DNA of 64,000 nucleotides from Azorinus chamasolen (GCA_963576725.1 OY755252.1:43563552-43627551); one strand, 5' to 3'. Shown: positions 49,741-61,800, numbered from the stretch's first letter. Numbers and translations: made by a program. Notes: a model not told the origin generated them from the sequence alone.

Positions 49741-50154
49741 TTTGTCACGTGTGAAGGGTGTAAAGGAATGTAAGAGTGAGGAGAAGGTTTTTGCCAAAAG
49801 TACAAAATAATGATATAGTTTTTCAACAAAAATAGGATCAGTGGAAATGTAATGGATGTTGCGATAGATATGTGCAAGTGAATTTTGGATTTATTGATAG
49901 TCTTCCTCTTGGCCAGATATTCTCTGGTGAATGTCACATAGTAGGAAAAGTAAAAGTTTTATGTGGATACTCATGGTGTGTTTCATTTTCATGCCTAAGT
50001 TTTCAGTGGGGAGAGGGGTGATTAATGTAAACTGTCCATATTTTATTTCGTCCCTTTACCCCATGAATGCTAATTCATTGCTTTAGCAATCCGAAATGAC
50101 CTGGACCCTATGGGTCTTGTCACACGAGCCTTTGGAATGTGATCTGCTCTCTCT
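49741..50154. other. No gene recognised
   Basis: This could include 5' untranslated LINE sequence, but nothing in the text proves it. Confidence 0.3.
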
Positions 50155-50391
50155 CTTGTTAACCCCTTCCCTCATACAAACGCTTTTTCAGGCATTTGCA
50201 AACAGAGTAGACCCAGATCAGAAAGCTATTATTAGGATCTGCTCAGTTTGCAAATGGAATTTTATAGATTTGTTTCTTTACCTTTTACGACGGCTGCAGT
50301 GGAATAGTTTCTGTATGTTTCTATGGGTTTTTTGTCCATGAGTTATGGTGGGTGTTGAAATTTCGGGTAGACATGGGACAAGGAAGGGGTT
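50155..50391. mobile_element. P2b MITE
   Basis: GTTAACCCCTTCCCTCATAC and GGGACAAGGAAGGGGTTGA ends; GCAAACAGAGTAGACCCAG with the hairpin tip deleted. Confidence 0.75.
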
Positions 50392-51024
50392 GACGGGATT
50401 ATGCAGGTCTGATTCTAGGGTTTATACAGTGGTTTTAGTTTCCTATATGTCGTTGTTAAAATATTGTTATGTTTCATTTCACTGAAGTTTAAAGGAGTAC
50501 TCATATAATAAAGGATTAAGAGAATGGGTTATTAATCAGAAGAAATAAAATGATGTGGACTGATACCTATGGTAAACCCAATAGTACTTTTCAATGACAC
50601 TGGAAGAATTGTGAAACAATTTTAATATCGAAATTTCGTTGGATTAAAAAAAGTGTGTTAATGATTTGAGTACACTTGATATGAAACGTTATAGGAGAAT
50701 GTTGAGTTGCAGACAGTGCAGATCCTGGTCGAATATCGGCATACAAGTGTCCGGCTCTTAAATAGCTGGGTTAAAACTGTCTGCGGACGCTTACATTTGT
50801 GGTGATGTATTGTATGGATGCTTGAAACATTTCTGGTGAGGAGGTACTGTAATGCTGAACTGTTGTATAAGTGCGGAAGTTACGTGTACATATTAAATCT
50901 TTTATATCTGATATCCTGTGTGTACGTGAGAGGATTGGTGTGTATTAAATGTTTGCTCAGTGTGTGTACTGTAAAATTATATATACCTGGTACATGACTT
51001 GAATAGCCCTTACAGCTCTAATCT
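50392..51024. other. No gene; one decayed hairpin
   Basis: GTTGCAGACAGTGCAGATCC and AAACTGTCTGCGG near 50706-50785 are a decayed P5-like hairpin. Nothing else. Confidence 0.4.
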
Positions 51025-51235
51025 TTTCCCTGATGCGGAACCTTTTCAGTTTATTGCAAACAGGGTGGACCTAGATTAGATAATTATCAAATTTAGATCC
51101 ACTCTGTATTGCCTGTAGTGAATCTGACTTAGGTTTTCTGCCGATACCGAAAATATTTTGTGCACATGTCAGTTAATAAATATTTATAATGTCATTAGTT
51201 CTTACATAACTGTTCAACAGGAAAAGGGTTAACAA
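51025..51235. mobile_element. P2 MITE, decayed
   Basis: CTTTTCCCTGATGCGGAACC, GCAAACAGGGTGGACC, AATTTAGATCCACTCTG and CAACAGGAAAAGGGTTAA. Confidence 0.72.
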
Positions 51236-51679
51236 AACTGTCCTGGGGGATTAGGGGTTACTGTTTTAATATTGAGGTCTAATTTTTGTGAGTTTATTGT
51301 ACTGACTATCGAATTGCCTTCGAAAAGTCTTTTTGGTAACAGAGTGTAATGGCAATACTCGTCAAGATCTGGGAGAGATCTTAGTGTTAGTGTTATCGGC
51401 AAATAGGCATCAAGAGTAGTTGGAAATTTTTACGTTCATGTATAGATAGACAACTGTATTTTTTTTACATAAAAATAAGTAAGTGTCTAATGCGGAATTA
51501 CAGCTGATCCGTATTTGGATATTTAAAAGTAGTATTGAAAATTTAATAACTTTGGCAGAATATCACTATTTTCATGTGATAGATGTGTTTGTTTAGTTGT
51601 CACCTTTTTAGTGCCTTGATAGGGGTTCTCTCAAAACTGTTAAACTATAACCTGTTAAAGTATAAAATGATGATGCTAG

Positions 51680-53901
51680 ATGGAGACTGGAATTCTTTCA
51701 GTTAATTGCCAGGGACTGGGCTCATTAGAAAAAAGAAGAAATGTTTTTGACTACCTTAGATCAAAAAAATGTATTATCTACTGCTTTCAAGACATACACT
51801 CTACTAATACTGAAAATCTTATCAAAATGCGATGGAGTTGTGAAGGAATCTTTAGCTCTGGTAACTCTAAATCCAGAGGTGTAGCAATACTTTTTCAAAA
51901 GGGAACTGATTTTAAAATACATGACCATATAATAGACACACAGGGAAATTATATTATTGCTGACATATCTGTAGATAATAACATATTTACATTAGTGAAT
52001 CTCTATGGACCAAATAATGACATTCAAACATTTTATGAGTTGTTAATGAATCAAGTTGAGAAATACAATAATGAAGGGCTCATAATGTGTGGTGATTTTA
52101 ACTTAGTCCTAGAGCCTAAACTAGATTATTATAATTACAAACATATCAATAATAAGAATGCTCGATTAAAAGTGTTAGAAATCAAAGAAATGTTTAATTT
52201 AATTGACCCATTTAGAGAAAAGTACCCTCAGCTCAAGAGTTTTACATGGAGAAAAAACACCCTTTAAACAAGCACACCTAGACTTTTCTTTAATTTCTGA
52301 AAATGTATTAAGTTCAGTTGATAAATGCAACATTGAAAGTAGTTATAGGTCAGATCATTCCATGGTCACTTTAAATCTCATTTTTAACCCTTTCAGAAAG
52401 GAAACCATTATGGAAGCACAACAATTCATTTCTTAAGTATATGAAATATATAGAAGCCATAAATGATAAAATTGAGAATATAGAACAACAATATGCAGTT
52501 CCTGTTTATAACATGGACAATCTAAGAAACATACCAAATGATCAAATCCAGTTCACAATAAATGACCAATTGTTTTTAGAGACATTACTAATGGAATTAA
52601 GGGGGAAAATTATATCATACTCAAGCTACAAAATAAAACAAAGAAACGCTTTGGAGAAAGAAACTGTTGAAAAAATTAAAAACGTTGAAAATAGCCTTAC
52701 ATCAGACAAAACAGGAGAATTAGACGAACTTAATAGACTATTATTAGATATTAGAAAGGAGAAAATGAAAGGTCATATTATAAGATCAAGAGTTAATATA
52801 ATTGAAGATGATGAAAAACCTACTTCATACTTTTGCAAACTTGAATCTCATAACTGTGCCAGTAAAATCATTCCTAGAATTGAAAAAGAAGATGGAACTG
52901 TGATATCAAATCAGCATGAAATATTAGAAGAAACAAAGTCCTATTATGAAAAACTTTACAGTAAAGATTTCTCTGAGGATATAGATCTAGACCTAGATAC
53001 AGAACTTCAAAATTGCACTTTCCATAAACTTAGTAACGAGGAATCTTTTACCCTAGATGGAATTCTCTCATATGAAGAAATTGCAAAGTCGCTAAAGGGG
53101 ATGACAAATAACCATAGCTTAGGGTCAGGTGGATTCACCCCTGAATTTAAGTATTTTGGAAAAATATAGGACAATTTGTTTTAAGATCTATAAACTATGG
53201 GTAAAAGATGGGCGAATTATCTGTTACACAAAAAAGGGAATTATCACTTGCATACCAAAAGAAAATAAACCACACAATTCTTAAAAAATTATAGACCTAT
53301 ATCATTGTTGAACTGTATATACAAGATAGCGTCAGGCGCAATTGCCAACAGACTTAAACAAGTTTTAGATAAACTAAATCATGAAGATCAAACAGGATTT
53401 ATGTCAGGGAGATTCTTGGGTCGAAATACAAGGCAGATTTATGACATTATGCAATATACACAAGAACATAATATACCTGGATTAATTTTACCGGTTGATT
53501 TCGAAAAAGCTTTCGATTCTATATCCTGGAATTTTATACAGAAGGTATTAAGATTTTTTAACTTTGGTGACTCTTTCATTAAATGGTTTACTCTGTTGTA
53601 TAAGAATGCTAGGCTATCCGTCAATCAGGGTGGTCATTTATCAAACTTCTTCACAATCAGTCGAGGCTGCAGGCAAGTGGATCCTATATCAGCATATATA
53701 TTTTTATTATGTGCAGAAATACTAGCTATAAAATTAAGAACTAGCACACATATTAAAGGTATTACGATCAATGGAACAGAATATAAGTTATCCCAATATG
53801 CAGATGATCTATCTGTCATATAAGATGGATCTAGTCTGTCGCTAAATGAAACATTAAATGAATTACACAGATTTTCAAAATACTCTGGTCTGAAAGTCAA
53901 C
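51680..53901 (+). pseudogene. L1/Tx1-like LINE: endonuclease and reverse transcriptase, broken
   Basis: The endonuclease frame starts at an ATG (51680). It shows VNCQGLG, QDIH (D38 where Glu is usual), NLYGPN and CGDFNLVL (D139, N141), and it ends early at 52266. The missing SDH motif (YRSDHSMV) continues in another frame to about 52400. A long linker follows in a third frame (52441-53169), then after a damaged stretch the reverse transcriptase (53305-53823). That part has DFEKAFDSI and QYADDLSVI, but RQVDP in place of the usual RQGDP. A stop follows YADDLSVI at once, and coding-like text continues to 53901 where another repeat is inserted. Order and motifs match L1/Tx1-type second ORFs. At least three frameshifts, stops and an insertion make it inactive. 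No ORF1 was recognised upstream. Confidence 0.93.
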
Positions 53902-54391
53902 TGTTATACCTTCTGATCCTTCGAGATCATGAATTCCAGTACTTCTTGTTCTGAAAATTGAATACCGCTTAAGCCGGTGCTAGGGGGCGTGAACAGTGTG
54001 GCACTTTCAATTACTGTTCATGAACAGACTCAATAAAACCGAGTCTGCAATTTTCTCTTTTTGTGTTGCAATTTTTGCTCTCGGGGGATCACCTCCTTTC
54101 AGAATTTATAATCTTCACAACAGCAGGTGTTAAGTGCTTGTGTGGCGGCCGTAAAACGTCGCCCCGTACTTCATTCTCAGTGTTGTTATACCTTCTGATC
54201 CTTCGAGATCATGAATTTCAGTACTTCTTGTTCTGAAAATTGAATACCGCTTAAGCCGGTGATAGGGGGCGTGAACAGTGTTGCACTTTCAATTACTGTT
54301 CATGAACAGACTCAATAAAACCGAGTCTGCAATTTTCTCTTTTTGTGTTGCAATTTTTGCTCTCGGGGGATCACCTCCTTTCAGAATTTTT
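53902..54391 (+). mobile_element. E repeat, tandem dimer inserted in the LINE
   Basis: A 282-base unit starting TGTTATACCTTCTGATCC begins at 53902 and again at 54184; the second copy is cut after about 208 bases. It contains AGTCTGTTCATGAACAG-type inverted words and CACGCCCCCTATCACCGG in reverse. LINE coding sequence stops at 53901 (GTCAAC) and resumes at about 54392 (GATAAAACACATG), so the dimer inserted into the LINE. No terminal inverted repeats are evident. Confidence 0.88.
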
Positions 54392-54724
54392 GATAAAACA
54401 CATGTAATATGGATAGGATGCAAAAAGTAAAGTGCTGATTCGATTAAAACAAAGTGGAAACTATCATGGCGAGTAAATAGGTTTAAATTGTTAGGGATTC
54501 TATTTGATGTGGATCTTTCAAACATTGTTATGCTCAACTATACTGAAAAAATACAAAAACTAAAAGCTCTAATATAAAATTGGAATCGTCGGTATTTAAC
54601 ACCTATGGGAAAAATTACAGTAATAAAAACACTATTTCTTCCCCATCTAAATCAGCTCATCATGTCAACACCAAATCCTCATAATTAAATCTTAAAGGAA
54701 ATAAATTCAGTATTCTTTGACTTT
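54392..54724 (+). pseudogene. Second LINE, continuation after the E insertion, 3'-truncated
   Basis: Conceptual translation gives HVIWIGCKK, then KLLGILFDVD and MGKITVIKTLFLPHLNQL, the thumb region of L1-type reverse transcriptases, with several stops. It ends at VFFDFK. The few hundred residues that normally follow are absent because the right 250-bp direct repeat begins at 54725. Confidence 0.88.
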
Positions 54725-54974
54725 AAATAGCTGGCAATATATGAATATCTATCAATGAAGTTGAATGGCTGTATACTAACAGCTATGAATAGCTGTCAAC
54801 ATGTTGACATAGCTGCCAATATGTGAATATCTGTCAATAAGTTGAATAACTGTCAATATATGAATATCTGGCCGTAGGTTGAATTGGTGTTACCATATGA
54901 AGATATGTCAAAGAGTTGAATTGACGTCAATCTATGTGTATCTGTCAATGTGTTGACATGCCTGTCCTATATGA
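54725..54974. repeat. Right copy of the 250-bp direct repeat
   Basis: Same orientation as 49484-49740, starting AAATAGCTGGCAATATATG immediately after LINE codons and ending CTGTCCTATATGA. About a dozen differences, including loss of AATTTTT, are visible. Confidence 0.93.
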
Positions 54975-55135
54975 GCTGGCTGATCAATGTTTGCTCTCTT
55001 GGCCTATGGAATAATACACAACTGATTGTACAGTTTCAATCAGGACCAAAAGTGACCATATTTACATGCATTTATATAACAATCAGTTATTGAAGGTCGT
55101 TATCTCTTACATGGATATGCATCATGTAAGGTGTA

Positions 55136-55343
55136 CAGTAAAACCTCTCTATATAGGCCACTAAATTACATAAATCAAGTATTTTGTGTTAAAGGCAAGT
55201 GGCTGCTTAAAGCAAGGTGAAAGTAAAACTGAACGCTCCTATAGGAGCGTTCTGTTTTACTTTAACCTTGCTTTACGCAGCCACCTGTTCTAAATACCAA
55301 CTAATTAACACAAGTTAGTTGTCGTTATAGAAAGGTTTTACTG
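55136..55343. mobile_element. T1 MITE, complete
   Basis: CAGTAAAACCTCTCTATATA and TTATAGAAAGGTTTTACTG with TA flanks; hairpin tip GAACGCTCCTATAGGAGCGTTC. Confidence 0.92.
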
Positions 55344-55481
55344 TATAACAAGGAGTTTATTATAAATGTTATGGTTTTGATTGTTGTTTGAACAGTTTAC
55401 TATTGGAGGAGTGGAGTGGTTCAGGATAGTCAGTTCAGTATATTTACAGTTGTTCGTCGTAATCTAAAATATACAAAACTA

Positions 55482-55650
55482 CAGTAAAATCCATCCAAAC
55501 ATAAAACCGGACGTTCAATTTAGTATGAATATCGGTCTTGGAGACTGATGGGGCATTCTGCGTGAATTTCACCCTGCATGAAGCAGACACCTGCCTAAAA
55601 GTATTTAAATCCTTCTGTACTAGAATTCTGGTTTAGAGGGATTTTACTTT
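55482..55650. mobile_element. T2 MITE, left hairpin arm deleted
   Basis: CAGTAAAATCCATCCAAAC, TATCGGTCTTGGAGACTG, then only the right arm (TTTCACCCTGCATGAAGC) and GGTTTAGAGGGATTTTAC. Confidence 0.8.
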
Positions 55651-55707
55651 ATATGTCATATTCAAAAGTACATAGCATAAAGGAAAGATATGCGTTTATA
55701 GCAAATA

Positions 55708-56023
55708 CAGTTGAACTTCGATATCTCGAACTCGGATAACTCGAACTTCGGGATAACTCGAACAAAAAGTTCAGTCCTTCCGAAACTTACTATACAGAAT
55801 TGCTCTAAAATGCATCGCTAAAGATATCTAGAAACACATGTGATAGCTTAATACAGTCTAAAGTAATGCTAAAAGCTCCTATAGGAGCTTTCAGCATTAC
55901 TTTGGACCTGTATTAATCCATGACCTTGGGAAACGCCAGATTAGAAATCGTATGATTCGAACTCTTGTTATCTCGAACTATTTTGTACGGTCCCTTGGAG
56001 TTCGAGTTATCGAAGTTCAACTG
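55708..56023. mobile_element. T4 MITE, complete 316-bp copy with pogo/Tigger-like ends
   Basis: TA then CAGTTGAACTTCGATATCTC and GAGTTATCGAAGTTCAACTG. Extra CGAACTCGGATAACTCGAAC words lie subterminally. The central hairpin runs AGCTTAATACAGTCTAAAGT with tip AAAGCTCCTATAGGAGCTTT, as in T3, although the termini are unrelated. Confidence 0.9.
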
Positions 56024-56124
56024 TGGTGCAGAGCCCGAACATGTTATGATATCGTGGTCTGAATCCACACAGTTACATATTCATTTAAGTACATTAAAAC
56101 ACAGTTAATTAAATTAGAGGGTAG

Positions 56125-56205
56125 CAAACAGTTGAGGCCCAGAGAGATCAGAGATATTTCAGAACAGCCGTTTGATCAGGATACTCACTGTTTACCTATC
56201 ACACT
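56125..56205. mobile_element. P5/P2 hairpin, decayed
   Basis: GCAAACAGTTGAGGCCCAG and TTTGATCAGGATACTCACTG with a lost tip. Confidence 0.5.
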
Positions 56206-56299
56206 CTTTATTAGATATTAACATAGTGAACCGACAACAGCAGCACTAGAGAATGGTTAGTTTGTATGGAGACTGAAGATTGTGTCTTGTATGAACCCG

Positions 56300-56480
56300 T
56301 ACCCTGTCCCGTGGCTTAAAAATAATATCTGCTTAAATTTGGATTGGTGCATTTTTGACTACCTCAATGTTTAGAATCTATTTACCGATCGTCAAACAAC
56401 TTGCATCCTGGTGAGACTCCAAGTAACTCGCCATCTCACCAGGGTTCAAGCTGTGTGCAAGTGCGAGTAGAGTGGTGGAT
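56300..56480. mobile_element. P1b MITE
   Basis: TACCCTGTCCCGTGGCTTA, GTGCATTTTTGACTACC and a hairpin AACTTGCATCCTGGTGAG around CCAAGTAACTCG; right flank GCAAGTGCGAGTAG. Confidence 0.72.
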
Positions 56481-56520
56481 AACGGGATAACGACTGAAAA
56501 ACAATCAAAACCAACAACCT

Positions 56521-56770
56521 GTAACCCTTTACTCCACAAATACGCCTTTCTGCGCCTTTGCAAACAGTGTAGGTCCAGATCAGACGGCTCCTATAGGAAC
56601 CGTCTGATCAGGATATTCTCTGTTTGCTTATGATATAATAAAATATTATTCTACAGTTTCTGTCATGGTCAAAAACACACGGTCTCCTTGTGCTGTTATA
56701 AAAAATGAATCTAATCAATATTCATGACATCATTATTAATTACATGAAAATTCATGGACAAAAGGGTTAA
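56521..56770. mobile_element. P2 MITE, complete 250-bp reference copy
   Basis: GTAACCCTTTACTCCACAAA and TTCATGGACAAAAGGGTTAA. Full P2 order: TACGCCTTTCTGCGCC, hairpin GCAAACAGTGTAGGTCCAG around GGCTCCTATAGGAACC, TTCTACAGTTTCTGTCATGG and CTAATCAATATTCATGAC. A:A mismatch. Confidence 0.92.
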
Positions 56771-57250
56771 ACGATTATCGACTAGTAAAGGGAGACAACT
56801 CCATTAATACTAATATAAGCGTTGTGTTAGCATTACATGTTCGTACTGTTTATGAAATAATACGGTTCAAACGAGCCGTAACCACGACTGCAGAGAATGT
56901 AGAATTAATTCTACACAACATAGAATCAACATAAACAAATTCTTATCTTCTTTCATACTCTAAACTAATGGACTGCTTTTTCGATATGTTGTCATTTAAA
57001 CTAGAGTCATGTCTATAATGTCAGCTCGATAACGATTCCCCGATTTCTTGTCAGGCTGTGTGCATTCAAATAACGGGAGAAACTCTTAAGCAACAAGCAA
57101 ATTCATAGATTTGATACCCCCTGCTAAAGGTATTACCTAGTAAAACGGCAAACAATGGGTGGGTGTAGTGGTATGTGGGAGTCTGTATGGATGGACAAGC
57201 CCAAAACAGTATCCCTCTCACCTCAGCAGGGGATAAGGGCAATTAATATA

Positions 57251-57254
<4 letters not shown>
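56771..57254. other. No gene recognised
   Basis: Unassigned sequence up to the AT run. Confidence 0.3.

Positions 57255-57314
<60 letters not shown>
57255..57314. repeat. AT microsatellite
   Basis: About 29 TA units. Confidence 0.98.
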
Positions 57315-57317
<3 letters not shown>

Positions 57318-57790
57318 GCATCAAAGGGAAATAACTCTTAAAAGCCGCACGTCATCTGAAAAAGTAATACGATGCCATGGCAATAACAAATATGCATGTC
57401 GAGTTTCATTGAATTCTGTCAATTCGTTACAGAGATATGGCATTGGACGAAAACATGTGATTTTTGCGTATCATTGGGCAATAACTCATTAATTACGCAA
57501 GTAATCTGGAAAAGTAAAACATCGGAATCATTCCCCAGTGATAACAAATATTCATCTCGAGTTTCATTGAATTATGTCAATCCGTTACAGAGATATGGCA
57601 TTGGACGGAAACAATATGGGGTTTGCTTTTGCGTATCAAAGGGAAATAACTCCTAAGTGCCGCAAGTGATTTGGAAAAGTAATACATGGTTACAATGTGA
57701 AAACAAATATTCATGTCGAGTTTCATTGAATTCTGTCAAAATGTTACAGATATATTGCATCGGACGGAAACCGGATGGAAGAACGACCGG
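57315..57790. repeat. Three diverged repeats of 154-164 bp
   Basis: Each begins near ATCAAAGGGAAATAACTC and runs through ATGTCGAGTTTCATTGAATT, CTGTCAATNCGTTACAG and AGATATGGCATTGGACGG. Similar wording is, to my memory, common in bivalve genomes. Confidence 0.88.
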
Positions 57791-57895
57791 ACTGAACACA
57801 AAATGGACAAACACAAAGTAACGTTGATATGCTATATTGTGTGAAATACAGTGGAGTTTTCAAAATCGTCCTGTAGGTCTATGGATTGCTTTGTA

Positions 57896-58025
57896 GGAGC
57901 ACATTTGTCTCGGAGCACATTTGTATTACGTAAAACGGATGCGGTCGCATTTGTCTCGGGTAAGACAAATACGACCTCAATTGTCTCACCAAAAAACACA
58001 ATTGTGTGACAAATGTGCTCCGATC
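57896..58025. repeat. Inverted GGAGCACATTTGTC repeats
   Basis: GGAGCACATTTGTCTCGG near the left and GTGACAAATGTGCTCCG at the right are mirror images; an inner TTTGTCTCGGGTAAGACAAA hairpin lies between. It may be a small MITE. Confidence 0.55.
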
Positions 58026-58139
58026 AAATTTTTAAGGGACAATAAAGCACAATTGCCTCACGTCATTTTTTATGAAGAACAAATCTTAGAATCGAGGTTC
58101 GCCGCTTTACCTCATGTCAAGTGTGATTATCAATAGTGT

Positions 58140-58844
58140 AGTACAGCTCGATTGTTAGGCTGTAGAGAATGTTTATAGAATAGTTGGAGAACTGTAGAAT
58201 GTGGAGTTGGTAGATGGATAACTGCTCCGATAGTATTCTATATGTTTATTATGTATCCTGGACTTCCAGTTCGTAATATATAACAGTGGCAATCCACAGA
58301 CAGTAAAATAACAAGTCCAAATGTAAAAAGTAACTATATGAAAGCAAAATAATTTAGTCAGGATATCCCTAGTACTAGAAATCTAGCATGGCCTAAACAC
58401 GTGTGTCTTTGTCTAACTCTACACTGTAACTCTTGCAGAAAGGGGACCGGAGGGATTTAGTACATCACGTGACCTTTGACAGGAAAATTGTACAAAACGC
58501 TTATCGCGTCTCTATTAGATTAAATCTTGCGTAATAGCTATCACCAGGCAGGCGGTATATGTTGACAGTTATTACACTAGATAAATGATCTGGAGAAAAA
58601 CTATAAATATGAATTTATTAACGTAAATGAATTTACCGATGTAATAATAGGTCTGCTAATGATTTTCTATATAAATTCATAAACCTAAAAACTGCATTGG
58701 AACTATCAATTTCAAAATCTCTTATTCAAGAATTTTGATTAGCTAAACCTTAAGGTTGCCATCGAATCATACGAAATCCTGTTAGTGTCATATGGAATAA
58801 CGTGTCTCGCATCCTTATACGTCTGAGGTTGCTGATACAAGTGC
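58140..58844. other. No gene recognised
   Basis: Unassigned AT-rich sequence between the small repeats and the terminal satellite. Confidence 0.3.
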
Positions 58845-61800
58845 TGGATGAAGTCCGTGTATTCCCAATGCCATAGGTCCAACAAAAACATGAACTTCAG
58901 TTAACTTCAAAAATATTTGCGGCTTAAAATTCGGCATACCCGAAAAAGAATCCGCAGCAAGAAAAGCTGGATGAAGTCTGCGTTTACCTCACTCCAATAG
59001 ATTTGACAAAAACACGGACTTCAAGTTCAGAAAAATTTGCGGCCAAATTCGGCATCCCCGAGGAAAAATCCACGACCGGAAAAGTTGGATGAAGTCCGTG
59101 TTTTCCCCAACGTCATAGGCGTAGAAAAACACGGACTTCAGAAAAATATGCGGCCAGAAATTCGGCAGCATCAAGAAAAATCAGCAGCCGGAAAAGTTGG
59201 ATGTAGTCCGTGCTTTTCCCTTAGACATAGGTCCGACAAAAACACGGACTTAAGGAAAATATGCGGCCAAAATTTTGACAGTCCCGAGAAAAAATTCTCT
59301 GCCGGAAAAGTTGGATGAAGTCCGTGTTTTCCCTTAGGCATATCTCCGACATTAACACGGAATATGCGGCCAGCCCCGAGAAAAAAATCGCAGCCGGAAA
59401 AGTTGGATGAAGTCCGCGTTTTACCCTTATTCATAGGTACGACAAAAAAACGGACTTCAGGAAAATATGTGGCCAAAAATTCGACAGCCCCGAGAAAAAA
59501 TCCGCAGCCGGAAAAGTTGGATGAAGCAATGTTTTTCCCTTAGCCATAGGTTCGACAAAAAAAGGACTTCAAATAATTATGCGGCCAAAGATTCGGCAGC
59601 CCCGAGAAAAAATCCGCAGCCGGAAAAGTAAGATGAAGTTCGTGTTTTTCCTTAGCCATAGGTCCGACAAAAACACGGACTTGAGAAAAATATGCGGCCA
59701 AAGATTGGCAGCCCCGAGAAAAATCCTCAGCTGGAAAAGTTGGATGAAGTCCATGTTTTCCCTTAGCCATATGTACTAGAACGGACTTCATATAAATATG
59801 CGGCCAAAAATTCGACAGCCCCGACATAAATCAGCAGCCGGAAAAGTTGGATGAAGTCCGTGCTTCTCCCTTAGACATAGGTCGGACAAAATATGTAGCG
59901 AAAAATTTGGCAGTACCGAGAAAAGACCCTCAGCCGGAAAAGTTGGATGAAGTCCGAGTTTTTTCCTTAGCCATATGTATTAGAACGGACTTCAGATAAA
60001 TATGCGGCCAAAAATTCGGCAGCCCCGACAAAAATCCTCAGCTGGAAAAGTTGGATGAAGTCCATGTTTTCCCTTAGCCATATGTACTAGAACGGACTTC
60101 AGATAAATATGCGGCCAAAAATTCGGCAGCCCAGACATAAATCAGCAGCCGGAAAAGTTGGATGAAGTCCGTGCTTCTCCCTTAGACATAGGTCGGACAA
60201 AAACACGGACTTAAGGAAAATATGCGGCCAAAATATTTACAGTCCCGAGAAAAAATCCGCAGCCGGAAAAGCTGGATAAAGTCCATGTTTTTCCCTTAGC
60301 CATATGAACGAGAAAAACACGGACTTCAGATAAATATGCGGCCAAAAATTCGGCAGCCCCGAGAAAAGATCCGCAGCCGGAAAAGTTGGATGAAGTCCGT
60401 GTATTTCCTTTATTCAAAGGTTCGACAAAAACACTGACTTAAGAAAGATATGTAGCGAAAAATTCGGCAGTCCCGAGAAAAGATCTTCAGCTGGAAAAGT
60501 TGGATGAAGTACATGTTTTTTCCCTTAGTCATATGTACGAGAAAAGCACGGACTTCAGATAGATATGCGGACAAAGATTCGGCAGCCCCGAGAAAAATCC
60601 GAAGCCGGAAAAGTTGGATGAAGTCCGTGTTTTTCCCTTAGCCATAGGTTCAAAATAATCACCGACTTCAAAAAAATATGCGGCCGAAAATTCGGCAGCC
60701 CCTAGGAAAGATCCGCAGCCGGAAAAGTTGGATGAAGTCCGTGTTTTTCCTTTATTCAAAGGTTCGACAAAAGTACGGACTTCAGAAAAATATGCGGCCA
60801 GAAATTCGTGAGCCCCGAGGAAAAATCCGCAGCCGGAAAAATTGGATGAAGTCCGTGTTTTTCCCTTAGCCAAAGGTTCGACAAAAACACGGACTTAAGA
60901 AAAATATGTAGTGAAAAGTTCGGCAGTCCCGAGAAATGATCCTCAGCCGGAAAAGTTGGATGAAATTCGAGTTTTTTCCTTAGCCATAGGTCCGACAAAA
61001 ACACGGACTTGAGAAAAATATGCGGCCAAAGATTCGGCAGCCCCGAGAAAAATCCTCAGCTGGAAAAATTGGATGAAGTCCATCTTTTTCCCTTAGCCAT
61101 TTGTACGGGAAAAACACGTACTTCAGATAAATATGCGGCCAAAAATTCGGCAGACCCGATAAAAATCAGCAACCGGAAAAGTTGGATGAAGTCTGTGCTT
61201 TTCCCTAAGACATAGGTCCGACAAAAACACGGACTTCAGAAAAATATGCGGCCCAAATTTTTACAGTCCGGAGAAAAAATCCGCAGCCGGAAAAATTGGA
61301 TGAAGTCCGTGTTTTCCCTTAGGCATAGCTCCGACAAAATAATGGAATTCAGAAAATTTGCGGCCAAAAATTCGGCAGCCCAGAGAAAAAATCCGCAGCC
61401 GGAAAAGTTGGATGAAGTCACTGTTTTTCCCTTAGCCATATGTTCGACAAAAAATGACTTCAAATAATTATGCGGCCAAAGATTCGGCAGCCCCGAGAAA
61501 AAATCCGCAGCCGGAAAAGTTGGATGAAGTCCGTGGTTTTTCCCTGAGCCAAAGGTTCGACAAAAACACGGACTTTAGAAAAACATGTAGCGAAAGATTT
61601 GGCAGTACCGAGAAAAGACCCTCATCCTGAAAAGTTGGATGAAGTCTGAGTTTTTTCCTTAGCCATAGGTCCGACAAAAACACGGATATGAGAAAAATAT
61701 GCGGCCAAAGATTGGCAGCCTCGAGAAAAATCCTCAGCTGGAAAAGTTGGATGAAGTCCATGTTTTCCCTTAGCCATATGTACTAGAAAAACACGGACTT

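Noticed and set aside
49484..54974. 250-bp repeats as a target-site duplication of the LINE
   Set aside because: Too long for LINE target duplications, and the LINE lacks its 3' end, where copying starts.
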